From Micavibrio_C sp964577255 (lineage in GTDB: Bacteria; Pseudomonadota; Alphaproteobacteria; Micavibrionales; Micavibrionaceae), in NCBI GenBank assembly GCA_964577255.1, contig CAZNYM010000011.1:1-44836 (forward strand): 44,836 nt of DNA. Direction: 5' to 3'. The notes under the pieces are model-generated. The model was not told the DNA's origin. It did not search any database and was given only the letters and a program-made list of their open reading frames with translations. Positions within the stretch are counted from its first letter, which is position 1. Every line of letters begins with the position of its first letter. Shown here one piece after another: positions 23,532 to 32,476 of this stretch. A program made the position numbers and the translations under genes.

Positions 23532-24038
23532 TTACAGCCACGTCCGGGGGTGGGGGACGGGTTTGCCGGCAACGGCGAGGCTTATGCCTTTTATAAAGCG
23601 ATAAGTGAAATAGGCGAGCGCCGGGCCGATGCCCGTGAACGCCGCCGCTATCATCAAAAGGAAGTTGTCCATGATGTAGGCGTGCAGGGCGGCGTGGAGA
23701 TCGTTCTGGCTCAGCCTGTAGGTTTCCATGAACCGGGCCGTCATGGCCCCGATGGCGGCAGGGTCGGCAAAAAAGCTGACCGCCAGGCCTGCGAGTGGCA
23801 GGCAGAGCGCCAACACGAGCCCGCCCACCCAGACCGTATGGCTTATATAGAGTGTGTGGGAATGGCGCAGCGAGTTCGCCGGCTGCCTCCGGCGCAAAAG
23901 CCAGCCGGTGATAAGAGCAGCAAAAAACAGGAGCCCACCCGCGATCTGAGCCGCCAGCGACATGACGGCGAATTGCAGCGCGATGCCGGCGATGACGGCG
24001 ATGTAGAGGGAAAGAATGATTTTATCGGTGCCGGTCAT
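23532..24038 (-). CDS. Small integral membrane protein, about four helices
   Basis: The 168-residue product starts MTGTDKIILSLY at 24038, with AGAGGAAA as SD. Hydrophobic segments lie at about residues 7-30, 32-48, 69-90 and 126-145. The SLRHSHTLYISHTVW segment followed by a helix, and MDNFLLMIAAAFTGIGPALAYFTYRFIKG, look like the DUF4870/Tic20-like membrane family, but this is a weak impression. It lies 8 bp downstream of mutL and is probably co-transcribed. Its stop is 7 bp from the stop of the convergent ABC gene. Function unknown. Confidence 0.7.
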   Translation of the reverse strand: MTGTDKIILSLYIAVIAGIALQFAVMSLAAQIAGGLLFFAALITGWLLRRRQPANSLRHSHTLYISHTVWVGGLVLALCLPLAGLAVSFFADPAAIGAMTARFMETYRLSQNDLHAALHAYIMDNFLLMIAAAFTGIGPALAYFTYRFIKGISLAVAGKPVPHPRTWL

Positions 24039-24046
24039 CGTTTCCT

Positions 24047-25822
24047 CTAGCGCCGGCTGAACAGTTTTTCGATATCGGCGAGACTGAGGCCGATCCAGGT
24101 CGGGCGGCCGTGATTGCACTGGCCCGAAAGCGGGGTTTCCTCCATCTGGCGGAGAAGAGCGTTCATCTCCTCGACATTCAGGCGCCGGCCGGAACGCACC
24201 GAGCCGTGGCAGGCCATGGTGGCGAGGATGTGGTTGAGCCGTTCTTCAAGACCGCCGATATGGCCATGCTCGCGGATTTCATCGGCGAGATCGCGTACCA
24301 GGACGGTGGGCGCGATGCGATCAGCCAGCAGCGCCGGCACCGCACGCACCGCGACGCAGGTCGGGCCGAACGGTTCGATCTCAAGCCCGGCCTTGAGCAG
24401 GTCGGCCGCGTTTTCCACCATGTCCAGCGTGCGGTTTTCGTCGAGATCGACGATTTCAGGGCTGAGCAGACCCTGCCGCGCCACGCCCTGCAACGCCAGC
24501 TGGGCCTTGAAGCGTTCATAGACGAGGCGTTCGTGCGCGGCGTGCTGGTCGACAATCACAAGACCTTCGGCGGTCTGGGCGATGATGTAGTTTTCATGCA
24601 CCTGGGCGCAGGCGGCGCCGAGCGGGAAAGTCTGCGGCGCCTGTTCGCCTTGCGCCTGCGGCCGGACAGACGGTGCGTGCGTGGCCAGGGGCTCGTAATG
24701 ATTATAGACCGCCTCGGCGAGGGCGGTTTGCGTATAGGAGGCGTAAGGCGGCGGCACGCCCGGGGCGTTGGCCGGACGGAACATCGAAAGGGCCGCGCCG
24801 GAAACGGGCGCGGCGGTGCTCTGGCCGTTCCGGTGCAGGCCGTGCTTGAGCGCGCTGACGATCATGCCGCGCACGAGCGCCGCGTCGCGGAAACGCACTT
24901 CGGCCTTGGCGGGGTGGACGTTGACGTCGACTTCCTGCGGGTCGACGTCGAGAAACAGCGCCAGCGCCGGATGCCGGTCGCGCGCCAGCACATCGGCGTA
25001 AGCGCCGCGCACGGCGCCCTGGAACAGGCGGTCGCGCACCGGGCGCCGGTTGACGAACAGATACTGGTCCTGCGCGGTGCCGCGCGCGTAGGTCGGCAAG
25101 CCGGCGTAACCGTGCAGCCGCAGCCCCTCGCGCTCGGCCAGCACGGCGAAGGCGCTGGCGTAAAAATCGCGGCCCAGCACGGCGCTGAGGCGGCTTTTCA
25201 AGGCTTCGCCGTCATCGGCGGCGGTTTCGGGCGCATAGCGGAACGAGAGTTGCCCGTCATGCTCGAGCGAAAAACCGATGCGCGGCCAGGCCATCGCCAG
25301 GCGCTGGACCATGTCGCGCGCCGCCATATATTCGGCGCGGTCTGTCTTGAGGAATTTCAGGCGCGCGGGCGTGGCGAAAAAAAGATCGGCGACTTCGACC
25401 GTGGTGCCGCGCGCGCGCGACGCCGGCGCAGGTTCGCCCTTGCGGCCTGCTTCGGCCGCGATCTGCCAGGCCCGGCCGGGGCCGGTCGCGCTTGTGATCT
25501 GCAGGCGACTGACAGCGGCGATGGAGGGCAGCGCTTCGCCGCGGAAGCCGAGATAGTCGATGGCGAGAAGATCGTCGCCGGGCAATTTCGAGGTCGCGTG
25601 GCGGTCGAGCGCCGCTGTCAGTTCTTCAGGCGTCATGCCGGTGCCGTCGTCGGCGACGCGGATCAGGCTTTTGCCGCCCTGGCGCAGGGCGATGTCGATG
25701 CGCGTTGCGCCTGCGTCGATCGCGTTCTCGACCAGCTCCTTGACGGCGGCGGCCGGACGCTCGATCACTTCCCCCGCCGCGATACGGTTGATGAGGGTTT
25801 CAGGCAGATAGCGGATGCGCAT
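24047..25822 (-). CDS. mutL: DNA mismatch repair protein MutL with endonuclease motif
   Basis: MutL links mismatch recognition by MutS to strand excision. The GHKL ATPase is clear: ELVENAIDAGA (about 29-39), ADDGTGM (57-63) and GFRGEAL (92-98). The C-terminal domain has DQHA-x2-E-x4-E (residues 425-436, DQHAAHERLVYE) plus ACHGSVR and CNHGRP motifs, the set found in metal-dependent nicking MutL. This implies mismatch repair without MutH. The 591-residue length is normal. Upstream the perfect palindrome GGTTATATAACC stands 2 bp before the start codon. Confidence 0.95.
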   Translation of the reverse strand: MRIRYLPETLINRIAAGEVIERPAAAVKELVENAIDAGATRIDIALRQGGKSLIRVADDGTGMTPEELTAALDRHATSKLPGDDLLAIDYLGFRGEALPSIAAVSRLQITSATGPGRAWQIAAEAGRKGEPAPASRARGTTVEVADLFFATPARLKFLKTDRAEYMAARDMVQRLAMAWPRIGFSLEHDGQLSFRYAPETAADDGEALKSRLSAVLGRDFYASAFAVLAEREGLRLHGYAGLPTYARGTAQDQYLFVNRRPVRDRLFQGAVRGAYADVLARDRHPALALFLDVDPQEVDVNVHPAKAEVRFRDAALVRGMIVSALKHGLHRNGQSTAAPVSGAALSMFRPANAPGVPPPYASYTQTALAEAVYNHYEPLATHAPSVRPQAQGEQAPQTFPLGAACAQVHENYIIAQTAEGLVIVDQHAAHERLVYERFKAQLALQGVARQGLLSPEIVDLDENRTLDMVENAADLLKAGLEIEPFGPTCVAVRAVPALLADRIAPTVLVRDLADEIREHGHIGGLEERLNHILATMACHGSVRSGRRLNVEEMNALLRQMEETPLSGQCNHGRPTWIGLSLADIEKLFSRR

Positions 25823-25824
25823 GG

Positions 25825-25836
25825 GGTTATATAACC
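25825..25836. promoter_or_regulatory. 12-bp palindrome at the mutL start, possible -10 or operator
   Basis: GGTTATATAACC ends 2 bp before the mutL ATG (25822, - strand). TATATA inside it would serve as a -10 element placing the transcript start at the ATG. The -35 match upstream is poor (TTCCGG or TTTCCG). Confidence 0.35.
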
Positions 25837-25863
25837 ACAGGCGCGAAAGGCCGGAAAGGGGGC

Positions 25864-27180
25864 TTATTTGCGGTAGCGGGCGTCGATGGTGGCGCCGGTC
25901 AGAAGCGCCCCGGACAGGTCGGCACCATCGAGAATGGCGCCCGTGAGGTCGGTGCGGCGCAGGTCACAGTCAATCAGGATGGCGTAGGACAGATCGACCC
26001 CCATCATGATGGCGTCGGCCAGATTGGTGCCGCGCAGGACCGCGTAGCGCATGTTGGAGCCGCTCAGATTGACCCGCTGCAGCCATTTGCTGCCGTCTTC
26101 GTTGGTGAATTGCAGCGGCGCGAAATTCGCTTCCGAAAGATCGGCGCGGGAAAGCTGGGCGTTTTTGAGCGAGGTGCCGCGCATATCGGCGCGGCGCAGC
26201 AGCGTGTCGCGGAAATCGCTGCGGTCGAGGATGGCGCTTTGCAGCTCGATGCTTTCCATGTCCTGGCGCAGGAAGTTGGCGCCGATCGCCTTGATGGCAG
26301 TGAGGGAATAATTCTTGATTCCCACCACGCTGCGCATGTCGTAGCCGCTGAGGTCGAGGCGCTTGCCTTCCTTGCCAGCGGCGGCTACCCAGACCGAATG
26401 GTCCTTGAGCAGGTCGGGCAGGGTCTTGCCCAGCGTTTCGATCTTGGTGCCCATGGATTCGTCGGTCAGGGCTTCCTTGATATTGGCGCCACCAGTTTCC
26501 GTCTGCAGCAGCACCGTGCCGCTCATGATCGAGGAGCGCAGATTGGCGTTGCTGAGATTGGTGCCGGTTAGATCGGCGTCGCTGAGGTTCGCGCCCTCGA
26601 AGTTGGCACCGCTGAAATCGGCTGTCTGGATTACCACGCCGGAAAGATCGGCGTCGGAGAAGTCGGCCGCCGAAGCGCGCGAGCCGGACAGGTTGGTTTC
26701 CGACAGTTTGGCGCCGGTGAATACGGTCTTGTGCACTTTCTCGGCGGGGATGCCGGGGCGGGGGATGTCGGCCATCAGGCCGTCATCGTCCTTTTCCATC
26801 AGGCGGCCCTCGCGCAAATCGGCACTTTTGAGATCGGCGCCGGTGAGGTTCGCCCCCGCCACGTAGGCGCCGCGGAAATCGGCGCGCGAGAAATCGCCGT
26901 TTTCAAGGTTGGCATTGCGCATGTCGCAGGCAAAGAAGCAGGCGCCGCGGAATTTGCCGCGCCCAAGCTGCGCTCCGATCAGGAGCGAGCCGGTGAAATC
27001 GGCCTGGGAAAAATCGGCTTCGCGGAAATCGAGGCGCGAAAGATCCTTGAACTTGAGCACGCAGCGCGCGCCGCCCCGAATCCCCTTGATGTAGGTTTCG
27101 TGCTTTTTGATGACGTCATCCAGCTCGCGCTGGGTGATCTTCTCAAGCGTATTGTTGACGGCCGGCGCAGGCGTGCTCAT
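25864..27180 (-). CDS. Pentapeptide-repeat protein, 438 residues
   Basis: Three stretches of A(D/N)LxX repeats, at about residues 46-125, 152-235 and 276-434, would fold as right-handed quadrilateral beta-helices. A helical N-terminus (residues 10-30), a charged gap (126-150) and a non-repeat linker (236-275) interrupt them. The linker contains SVWVAAAGKEGKRLDLSGYD, a form of the LWxxSGGxxGxRADLSG element I know from other alphaproteobacterial pentapeptide proteins. No signal peptide or membrane helix is seen, so it is probably cytoplasmic. It sits between pgi and mutL, which are usually close together. Function unknown; gyrase protection is possible in this superfamily but nothing here shows it. 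Confidence 0.85.
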   Translation of the reverse strand: MSTPAPAVNNTLEKITQRELDDVIKKHETYIKGIRGGARCVLKFKDLSRLDFREADFSQADFTGSLLIGAQLGRGKFRGACFFACDMRNANLENGDFSRADFRGAYVAGANLTGADLKSADLREGRLMEKDDDGLMADIPRPGIPAEKVHKTVFTGAKLSETNLSGSRASAADFSDADLSGVVIQTADFSGANFEGANLSDADLTGTNLSNANLRSSIMSGTVLLQTETGGANIKEALTDESMGTKIETLGKTLPDLLKDHSVWVAAAGKEGKRLDLSGYDMRSVVGIKNYSLTAIKAIGANFLRQDMESIELQSAILDRSDFRDTLLRRADMRGTSLKNAQLSRADLSEANFAPLQFTNEDGSKWLQRVNLSGSNMRYAVLRGTNLADAIMMGVDLSYAILIDCDLRRTDLTGAILDGADLSGALLTGATIDARYRK

Positions 27181-27287
27181 CGGTCACCACGGTAAAAAAC
27201 TGCCCTCGCCCGGCCCAGGTACCGTCCCGGCCGGACACGCCTCTTAGGATACTTGATTCTCTCTAAAATTTTATGAATTTCAGCCGG

Positions 27288-28874
27288 TTAGCCCGCGCCC
27301 CGCAGAAGGGCGGCCAGCCCCGAAGCCGGTTTTTCCCCGCGCAGGGCCGCAAGGGCTTCGCCGGCCAGGGTCTTGCCCAGCTCGACCCCCCATTGATCGA
27401 AGCTGTTGATATTCCATAGTATTCCCTGAACGAAGACCTTGTGCTCGTACAGGGCGACGAGCTGACCCAGGTGGCCAGGGTCGAGCCGGTCGAGCAGCAG
27501 GACAGACGCAGGCCGGTTGCCGGCGAAAGCCCGGTGCGGCGCGCCGCCGGCATCCGCCTGTGTGCGGCCCACGGCCAGAGCCTGGATCTGGCCCAGCAGG
27601 TTGGCGAGCAGCAGTTCGTGATGTCCGGCGAGATCATGGTGCGGCCGGCGGGCGGCGATGAACTCGCAGGGGATCGTATCGGGGCTTTGATGGATGAGCT
27701 GGTAGAAGGCGTGCTGACCGTTGGTGCCGGGCTCGCCGAACAGCACCGGGCCGGTGCCATAGGACACGGCGCGCCCGTCGCAGTCGACGCTTTTGCCGTT
27801 CGATTCCATGTCGAGCTGCTGCAGGAAGCGCGGCAGGCTCGCAAGGCGCTGGTCGTAGGGCAGCACGGCAAGCGTCTCCATGCCAAGAAAATTGCGGTTC
27901 CACAGGCCGGCGAGCGCGAGGATGACCGGCATGTTCGCTTCGAGCGGCGCTTCGCGGAAATGGCGATCCATGGCGTGGGCGCCGTCGAGCAGCTCGCGGA
28001 AATTCTCAAAGCCGATAGCGAGCGCGATGGAAAGACCGATCGCCGACCACAGGCTATAGCGTCCGCCGACCCATTCCCCGAAGGGGAACATGTTGTCGGA
28101 CGCGATGCCGAAAGCCGCGACCGCGTCGCGGTTGGTGGACAAGGCGGCGAAGTGACGGGCGACGGCTTTTTCATCGCCGCCCAGCGCCGCCAGCAGCCAC
28201 GCGCGCGCGGTGGTGGCGTTAGCCATGGTTTCCTGGGTGGTAAAGGTCTTGGACGCCACCAGGAACAGCGTGGTTTCAGGGTTGCAGACGGCTAGCGCCG
28301 CCGCGAGGTCGGCACCGTCGACATTGGCGACGAACAAAACGCGCAACGCCGGATTCTGATACGGCGCCAGGGCTTCGCACACCATGCGCGGTCCGAGATC
28401 GGAGCCGCCGATGCCGATATTCACCACGGTGTCGATGCGTTTGCCGGTGTGACCTTTCCAGCTTCCTGAACGCACGGCGAAGGAGAAAGCTTTCATGCGC
28501 TCGAGGGTCTGATGGATTTCGGGCATGATGTCGGCGCCGTCGACAAGTACTTTATCGCCGCGCGGGCGGCGCAGGGCGGTGTGCAGCACGGCGCGATTTT
28601 CGGTGCCGTTGATTTTATCGCCCGCAAACATGCGGTCGCGCCATTGCTCGAGCCTGCGCGCGCGGGCGAAGGAAAAGAGAAGCGCCAAAGCGCGTTCGTC
28701 GAGGCGCTGGCGGCTGTAATCGAGCAGAAGGCCGGGGATCTGCAAGCTGAAGCGGGCGAAGCGCCCGGCATCCGCCGCCAGAAGATCGCGCAGATGCGTG
28801 TTTTCAAGCGCGCGGGCGTGGGCGGCCAGTGCCTGCCAGGCAGGATCGTCAGTCAACATGGGGGAGGACGTCAT
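27288..28874 (-). CDS. pgi: Glucose-6-phosphate isomerase
   Basis: Pgi interconverts glucose-6-phosphate and fructose-6-phosphate. Diagnostic parts are VNIGIGGSDLGPRMV (about residues 135-149), VGGRYSLWSAIGLSIAL (about 254-270) and the substrate-contacting MESNGKSV. The 528-residue length fits the bacterial form. The ATG at 28874 is assumed; an in-frame ATG at 28859 is an alternative. Its 5' end overlaps the end of the second M16 gene by 26 bp, so it is probably read in the same transcript. No convincing terminator follows before the pentapeptide gene. Confidence 0.95.
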   Translation of the reverse strand: MTSSPMLTDDPAWQALAAHARALENTHLRDLLAADAGRFARFSLQIPGLLLDYSRQRLDERALALLFSFARARRLEQWRDRMFAGDKINGTENRAVLHTALRRPRGDKVLVDGADIMPEIHQTLERMKAFSFAVRSGSWKGHTGKRIDTVVNIGIGGSDLGPRMVCEALAPYQNPALRVLFVANVDGADLAAALAVCNPETTLFLVASKTFTTQETMANATTARAWLLAALGGDEKAVARHFAALSTNRDAVAAFGIASDNMFPFGEWVGGRYSLWSAIGLSIALAIGFENFRELLDGAHAMDRHFREAPLEANMPVILALAGLWNRNFLGMETLAVLPYDQRLASLPRFLQQLDMESNGKSVDCDGRAVSYGTGPVLFGEPGTNGQHAFYQLIHQSPDTIPCEFIAARRPHHDLAGHHELLLANLLGQIQALAVGRTQADAGGAPHRAFAGNRPASVLLLDRLDPGHLGQLVALYEHKVFVQGILWNINSFDQWGVELGKTLAGEALAALRGEKPASGLAALLRGAG

Positions 28875-30198
28875 AGATTTTATCGGCCTTGAGATTTTCG
28901 GGCTGCCCCACGGCGACCCAGGTTACGGCGGCAGGATCGAGCAGGCGCCGCGCCACGCGCTGCACGTCGGCAGTGGTGACGGCCTCGATCCGGGCTTTAT
29001 GCCCATCGAGGTAATCGAGCGGCTTTTTATCGAGCTGCATGCCCATCAGCAGCTCGGCGATGGCTTTGGTGGACGAAAGCATCAGCGGCATTGCGCCGGT
29101 GAGATAGGATTGGGCGTCGGCCAGTTCTTGCGCGCTGACGGGCGCTTCGCGCATTCGTTCGAATTCCTTGCGGATCAGATCGCGCATCAGTCCGGCATTG
29201 CCGTTTTGCGTCGAGGTGCCGAAGCCGTAGACGTCGACATGGTCGTAATCGGCGAGATAGGTGTAGATGCCATAGGTGAGGCCGCGCTTTTCGCGAATCT
29301 CCTCGGTCAGGCGCGAGCCGAAGCCCGAGCCGCCCAGGATGAAATCCATCACCTGCGCGGCGTAATAATCGGGATCGTTTTGCGGGATTCCCGGCATCAT
29401 ACCCTGCAGGACGGTCTGCGGGATGTCGCGTCGCACCAGCGCCAGTGTGCCGGGATTTTCAACCGCCGCCGCCGGCAGGGGTTCGACGGCCCCATTCGCC
29501 GGCAGGGCACCAAAGATTTTATCGAGTACACCCGCGAGTTCGCCCGGGGTGATGTCGCCCGCGACCGCGATCACAAGGCGCCCGCCCACGAGCCGGTCGC
29601 GCACGAAGGCGCGCAGATCATCGGGCGTCACAGCACCGTAGCCGCTTATGGTGCCGCCACTGTTGAGCGCGTAGGGGTGCGTGCCGTAGGCGCGGTCGTT
29701 GAGGATGCGGGCCGCGATCCATTCCGGATCGGTCTGCGAACCCTTGACGCGTGCGATGTTGGCGGCGCGCATGCGCTCAACCGCTTCGGCGTCGAAGCGC
29801 GGCTTGGTGAGAGCGAGCGCCATCAGGTCGAAAGCCTTCTGCCGGTGCCGTGTGAGGGTGCGCAGAGAGCCGCGGAAATTGTCGCGGCTGGCGCCGAAGC
29901 TCAAGGAGATCGAATGATCGGTCAGCGCCTTCTGGAACGCGGTACCGTCGAGATCGCCCGCGCCTTCATCGAGCGTGCTGGCGACGAAGCGGGCGAGGCC
30001 CTGTTTGGCGATCGGGTCGCGGGCCGAACCACTTTCGGGGATCGCGAATTCGAGCGCAATGACGGGGACGCTGTGATCCTCGACCAGCCAGGCCTTGATT
30101 CCGCCGGGGCTCGTGACCTCTTGGATATCAAGAAATTTCTCGGCCCGTGCCGGCAGGGCCGCGAACATCATCAGCAGGAAGGCAAGCAGGATTTTCAT
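28849..30198 (-). CDS. M16 peptidase-like protein, inactive-subunit type
   Basis: A signal peptide (MKILLAFLLMMFAALPARA, cleavage after residue 19) precedes an M16 fold of 449 residues. The zinc motif HxxEH is absent: the equivalent segment reads GLARFVASTLDEGAGD. Such proteins pair with an active subunit to form the chamber. The C-terminal half has the usual LTEEIREKRGLTYGIYTY motif. The start codon abuts the assembly gap at 30199; if the gap is closed it overlaps the upstream M16 stop by ATGA. It acts in the periplasm, on an unknown substrate. Confidence 0.9.
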   Translation of the reverse strand: MKILLAFLLMMFAALPARAEKFLDIQEVTSPGGIKAWLVEDHSVPVIALEFAIPESGSARDPIAKQGLARFVASTLDEGAGDLDGTAFQKALTDHSISLSFGASRDNFRGSLRTLTRHRQKAFDLMALALTKPRFDAEAVERMRAANIARVKGSQTDPEWIAARILNDRAYGTHPYALNSGGTISGYGAVTPDDLRAFVRDRLVGGRLVIAVAGDITPGELAGVLDKIFGALPANGAVEPLPAAAVENPGTLALVRRDIPQTVLQGMMPGIPQNDPDYYAAQVMDFILGGSGFGSRLTEEIREKRGLTYGIYTYLADYDHVDVYGFGTSTQNGNAGLMRDLIRKEFERMREAPVSAQELADAQSYLTGAMPLMLSSTKAIAELLMGMQLDKKPLDYLDGHKARIEAVTTADVQRVARRLLDPAAVTWVAVGQPENLKADKIYDVLPHVD

Positions 30199-30217
30199 NN
30201 NNNNNNNNGATTTTCAT
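30190..30217. other. Assembly gap of ten Ns flanked by a 9-bp repeat
   Basis: GATTTTCAT occurs at 30190-30198 directly before the Ns (30199-30208) and again directly after them (30209-30217). Two contigs that overlap by these 9 bases were probably joined by a fixed ten-N spacer. Merging the repeats gives an ATGA overlap between the two M16 genes, as seen in other gene pairs here. Confidence 0.85.
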
Positions 30218-31566
30218 GGCGTGGCCTCCGCCGGGAGTAGATAGCCGCTGACAGGCGGCCGGTAGCCAGGCGCGGCAGGATCGAACATCTGCCGTGCTGC
30301 TTTTTCTATGTCGGATTTCAGAACCGAGTCGACCGTGCGCGGCCAGTATTCGATGTCGTCCAGTGTGAGGCCGGAGATCAGGCCGCGCCCCACCACCATG
30401 GCGGGGCCGGTCAGGCTGTCGCGGGCGAACGCCGCGGCGTCCTTAAGGCGCGCCTTGGATTCGGCAATCTCGGCGTCGGTGACGCCGTCCTTCACCAGCA
30501 AGGCCAGTTCGGCATCGAGGGCTTTTTCGAGCGTTTCCAGGGTCACACCCGGCGCGGGCGTGGCGCTCAGGGTCAGGGTGCCTTCATCCCAGGCGACCCC
30601 GTCGTAAGAGAAACCAACGCCGGTCGCAAGCTTACCGCGCACGACCAGCGCCTGGTAAAGGCGGGTGGCGGCGCCGCCGTCCATGATGTCCTGCAGGACG
30701 TCGAGCGCGAACGCGGCGGTTTTGTCGGCGCGCGCGGACGGCGCGCGGTAAAGCCGGATGAAAGCGGGCTGGCGCACATCTTTATGGCGCAGGGTCAAAT
30801 GCGCGGGCGCGGGCAGTGGCGGCACTGCGCGCCAGGTGCGTTCCGGTACGTCGCGGCGCGGCCATGTGCCGTAAATTTTCTCCGCGAGCGGCTTTACGTC
30901 CTCAACCGTAACATCGCCCGCGATCACCACAAGCGCGTTATTGGGGGCGTAGTATTGATCGTAGAACGGTTTGAGCTGGGCCCATTGCAGGTTTTCAATC
31001 TCGTGCATCCAGCCGATTACCGGATTGCCGTAGGGATGGTTGATGAACAGGACGGCCTTCATCTGCTCCATCAGTGCGGCGGAAGGATCGTTGTCGGTGC
31101 GTTCGCGCCGCTCCTCCATGATGACTTTGTGTTCGGAGGCGTAATCGACCGGCGGCGGATTGAGATTCTGCAGGCGGTCAGCGTCGAGCGCCATCATCTT
31201 TTCAAGATGTTCGCGGGCGATGGTTTCGAAATAGGCGGTGTAGTCGTAGGCGGTGAAGGCGTTGTCGTTGCCCCCCAGCGCACGCACGGTGCGGGAAAAT
31301 TCGCCCGGCTTCGCGGCAGTAGTGCCCTTGAACATCATGTGCTCGAGGAAGTGGGCCTTGCCCGATTGGCCCGGCGTTTCATCGGCGCTGCCGACCCGCA
31401 GCCAGACCATGTGGGTGACAACGGGTGCCCGGTGCAGGGGGATGACGACCACCGGCAGCCCGTTTTCCAGGGTGAAGGTTTGCGCGTTGTAGACTTTGGT
31501 TTCCGCGGCCCGTGCCGGCCCCGCGCCCAACGCCCAGAAAGCCAGGAAAAAAAGAAAGAATTTCAT
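30214..31566 (-). CDS. M16 family zinc metalloprotease, active subunit
   Basis: The mature protein follows a signal peptide (MKFFLFFLAFWALGAGPARA, cleavage after about residue 20-21). The inverted zinc motif His72-Phe-Leu-Glu75-His76 is intact and the third ligand is a Glu in EERRE at about 151-155. The 450-residue length fits a two-domain M16B half. ATG 31566 is chosen because longer in-frame starts would precede the signal peptide. Its last codons lie beside the assembly gap; the stop TGA is at 30214-30216. It probably pairs with the downstream inactive subunit in the periplasm. Confidence 0.92.
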   Translation of the reverse strand: MKFFLFFLAFWALGAGPARAAETKVYNAQTFTLENGLPVVVIPLHRAPVVTHMVWLRVGSADETPGQSGKAHFLEHMMFKGTTAAKPGEFSRTVRALGGNDNAFTAYDYTAYFETIAREHLEKMMALDADRLQNLNPPPVDYASEHKVIMEERRERTDNDPSAALMEQMKAVLFINHPYGNPVIGWMHEIENLQWAQLKPFYDQYYAPNNALVVIAGDVTVEDVKPLAEKIYGTWPRRDVPERTWRAVPPLPAPAHLTLRHKDVRQPAFIRLYRAPSARADKTAAFALDVLQDIMDGGAATRLYQALVVRGKLATGVGFSYDGVAWDEGTLTLSATPAPGVTLETLEKALDAELALLVKDGVTDAEIAESKARLKDAAAFARDSLTGPAMVVGRGLISGLTLDDIEYWPRTVDSVLKSDIEKAARQMFDPAAPGYRPPVSGYLLPAEATP

Positions 31567-31660
31567 GGGGAATAGGTGTAATGGATAAAGGTCGAGGCGC
31601 AAAGAGCCGGCGACAAGGCATTTATTGACATAACATAAAAAATCGATGAGAGATGAGCGC

Positions 31661-32476
31661 ATGACAGGGAATTTTACGACCTTTTATAATGAAGCAGTCG
31701 AACGCGCCACGCGCGGCATAGAGGTCCTTGGTGAAACGCTGACGGGCGGGCCGCCGGCCCGCCGCGTGCTAGGGATTCTCGAGCTGGGCCTGATCTTCGA
31801 CGCCTGCACCGCCAACGGCGAGGCTTACTGGAACTACCGCGACAAGATGGCCGGCGATTTCGAGAAATCCACGGGGGAGGCGCTGCGCCTGGGCATGATC
31901 TGCGCTCGCGACGCGCACGAGCGCGCCCGTTTGCTGGCGGCCAGTTTCCTGGGCAGCCGTTTCGATGGCCCGGTCCAGATCGACCTGACGATTCAAAGAG
32001 GAACCGTAGCGCAGGTCGGGCGCGCGATTGATCTCTGCATTCCTTTTTTCCCCGCCCGGGGCACGCCGCGCATCGGCGACATGATAGGCGAGATTGCCGC
32101 GTACAAAAAAGCGATCGATAGTTTTCTGGCGCCCCATAGCTTCGATCAGATAATGCGTGACAACGCTCTTGAGGACGAAGTGGAGGGCGTGGCCAGCAGC
32201 CTGCAGGCCTCGAGCGAAATCCAGGCCCATAATGAGATGGCGTATGCGCACGCCGCTTCCGAAAGCGCCGTCGCGGCGCTGCGCTTTTATTTCCTGTGCG
32301 ACCGTTTCGCGGAGCAAAGCGGCAGCCAGTCGAAAATGGTGCTGAGGGTCGCCGAACATATGATTGGCGGGGCAAGCGACATGGCTGATTCAGCCCGCGC
32401 CTGTGCCGAGGCAGTTTATACGAGCGAGCTTACCGGCCTGCCGTGCTTCACCGGACCGCGGTTTCGGCGGACGTAA
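31661..32476 (+). CDS. Orphan protein of unknown function, 271 residues
   Basis: I do not recognise a family. The product is soluble, mostly helical by composition, with no signal peptide or membrane helix. It has stretches such as FYNEAVERATRGIEVLGETL, IQRGTVAQVGRAIDLCIPFF and several Ala-rich helices; a faint phasin-like look at the N-terminus is not enough to name it. ATG 31661 (MTGNFTTFYN) is preferred, with GAGAG upstream; ATG 31646 is in frame. It is divergent from the M16 operon, in an AT-rich gap, and its TAA directly touches the stop of the convergent DUF3035 gene. It interrupts an otherwise common gene order. Confidence 0.65.
   Translation: MTGNFTTFYNEAVERATRGIEVLGETLTGGPPARRVLGILELGLIFDACTANGEAYWNYRDKMAGDFEKSTGEALRLGMICARDAHERARLLAASFLGSRFDGPVQIDLTIQRGTVAQVGRAIDLCIPFFPARGTPRIGDMIGEIAAYKKAIDSFLAPHSFDQIMRDNALEDEVEGVASSLQASSEIQAHNEMAYAHAASESAVAALRFYFLCDRFAEQSGSQSKMVLRVAEHMIGGASDMADSARACAEAVYTSELTGLPCFTGPRFRRT

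Noticed and set aside
24110..25834. A 574-codon + strand frame opposite mutL
   Set aside because: The - strand MutL is unmistakable; the + frame has the Gly/Arg/Ala-rich composition of a shadow.
28798..30240. A + strand frame running through the N gap
   Set aside because: It reads across unknown bases and lies opposite two M16 genes; it is not a gene.
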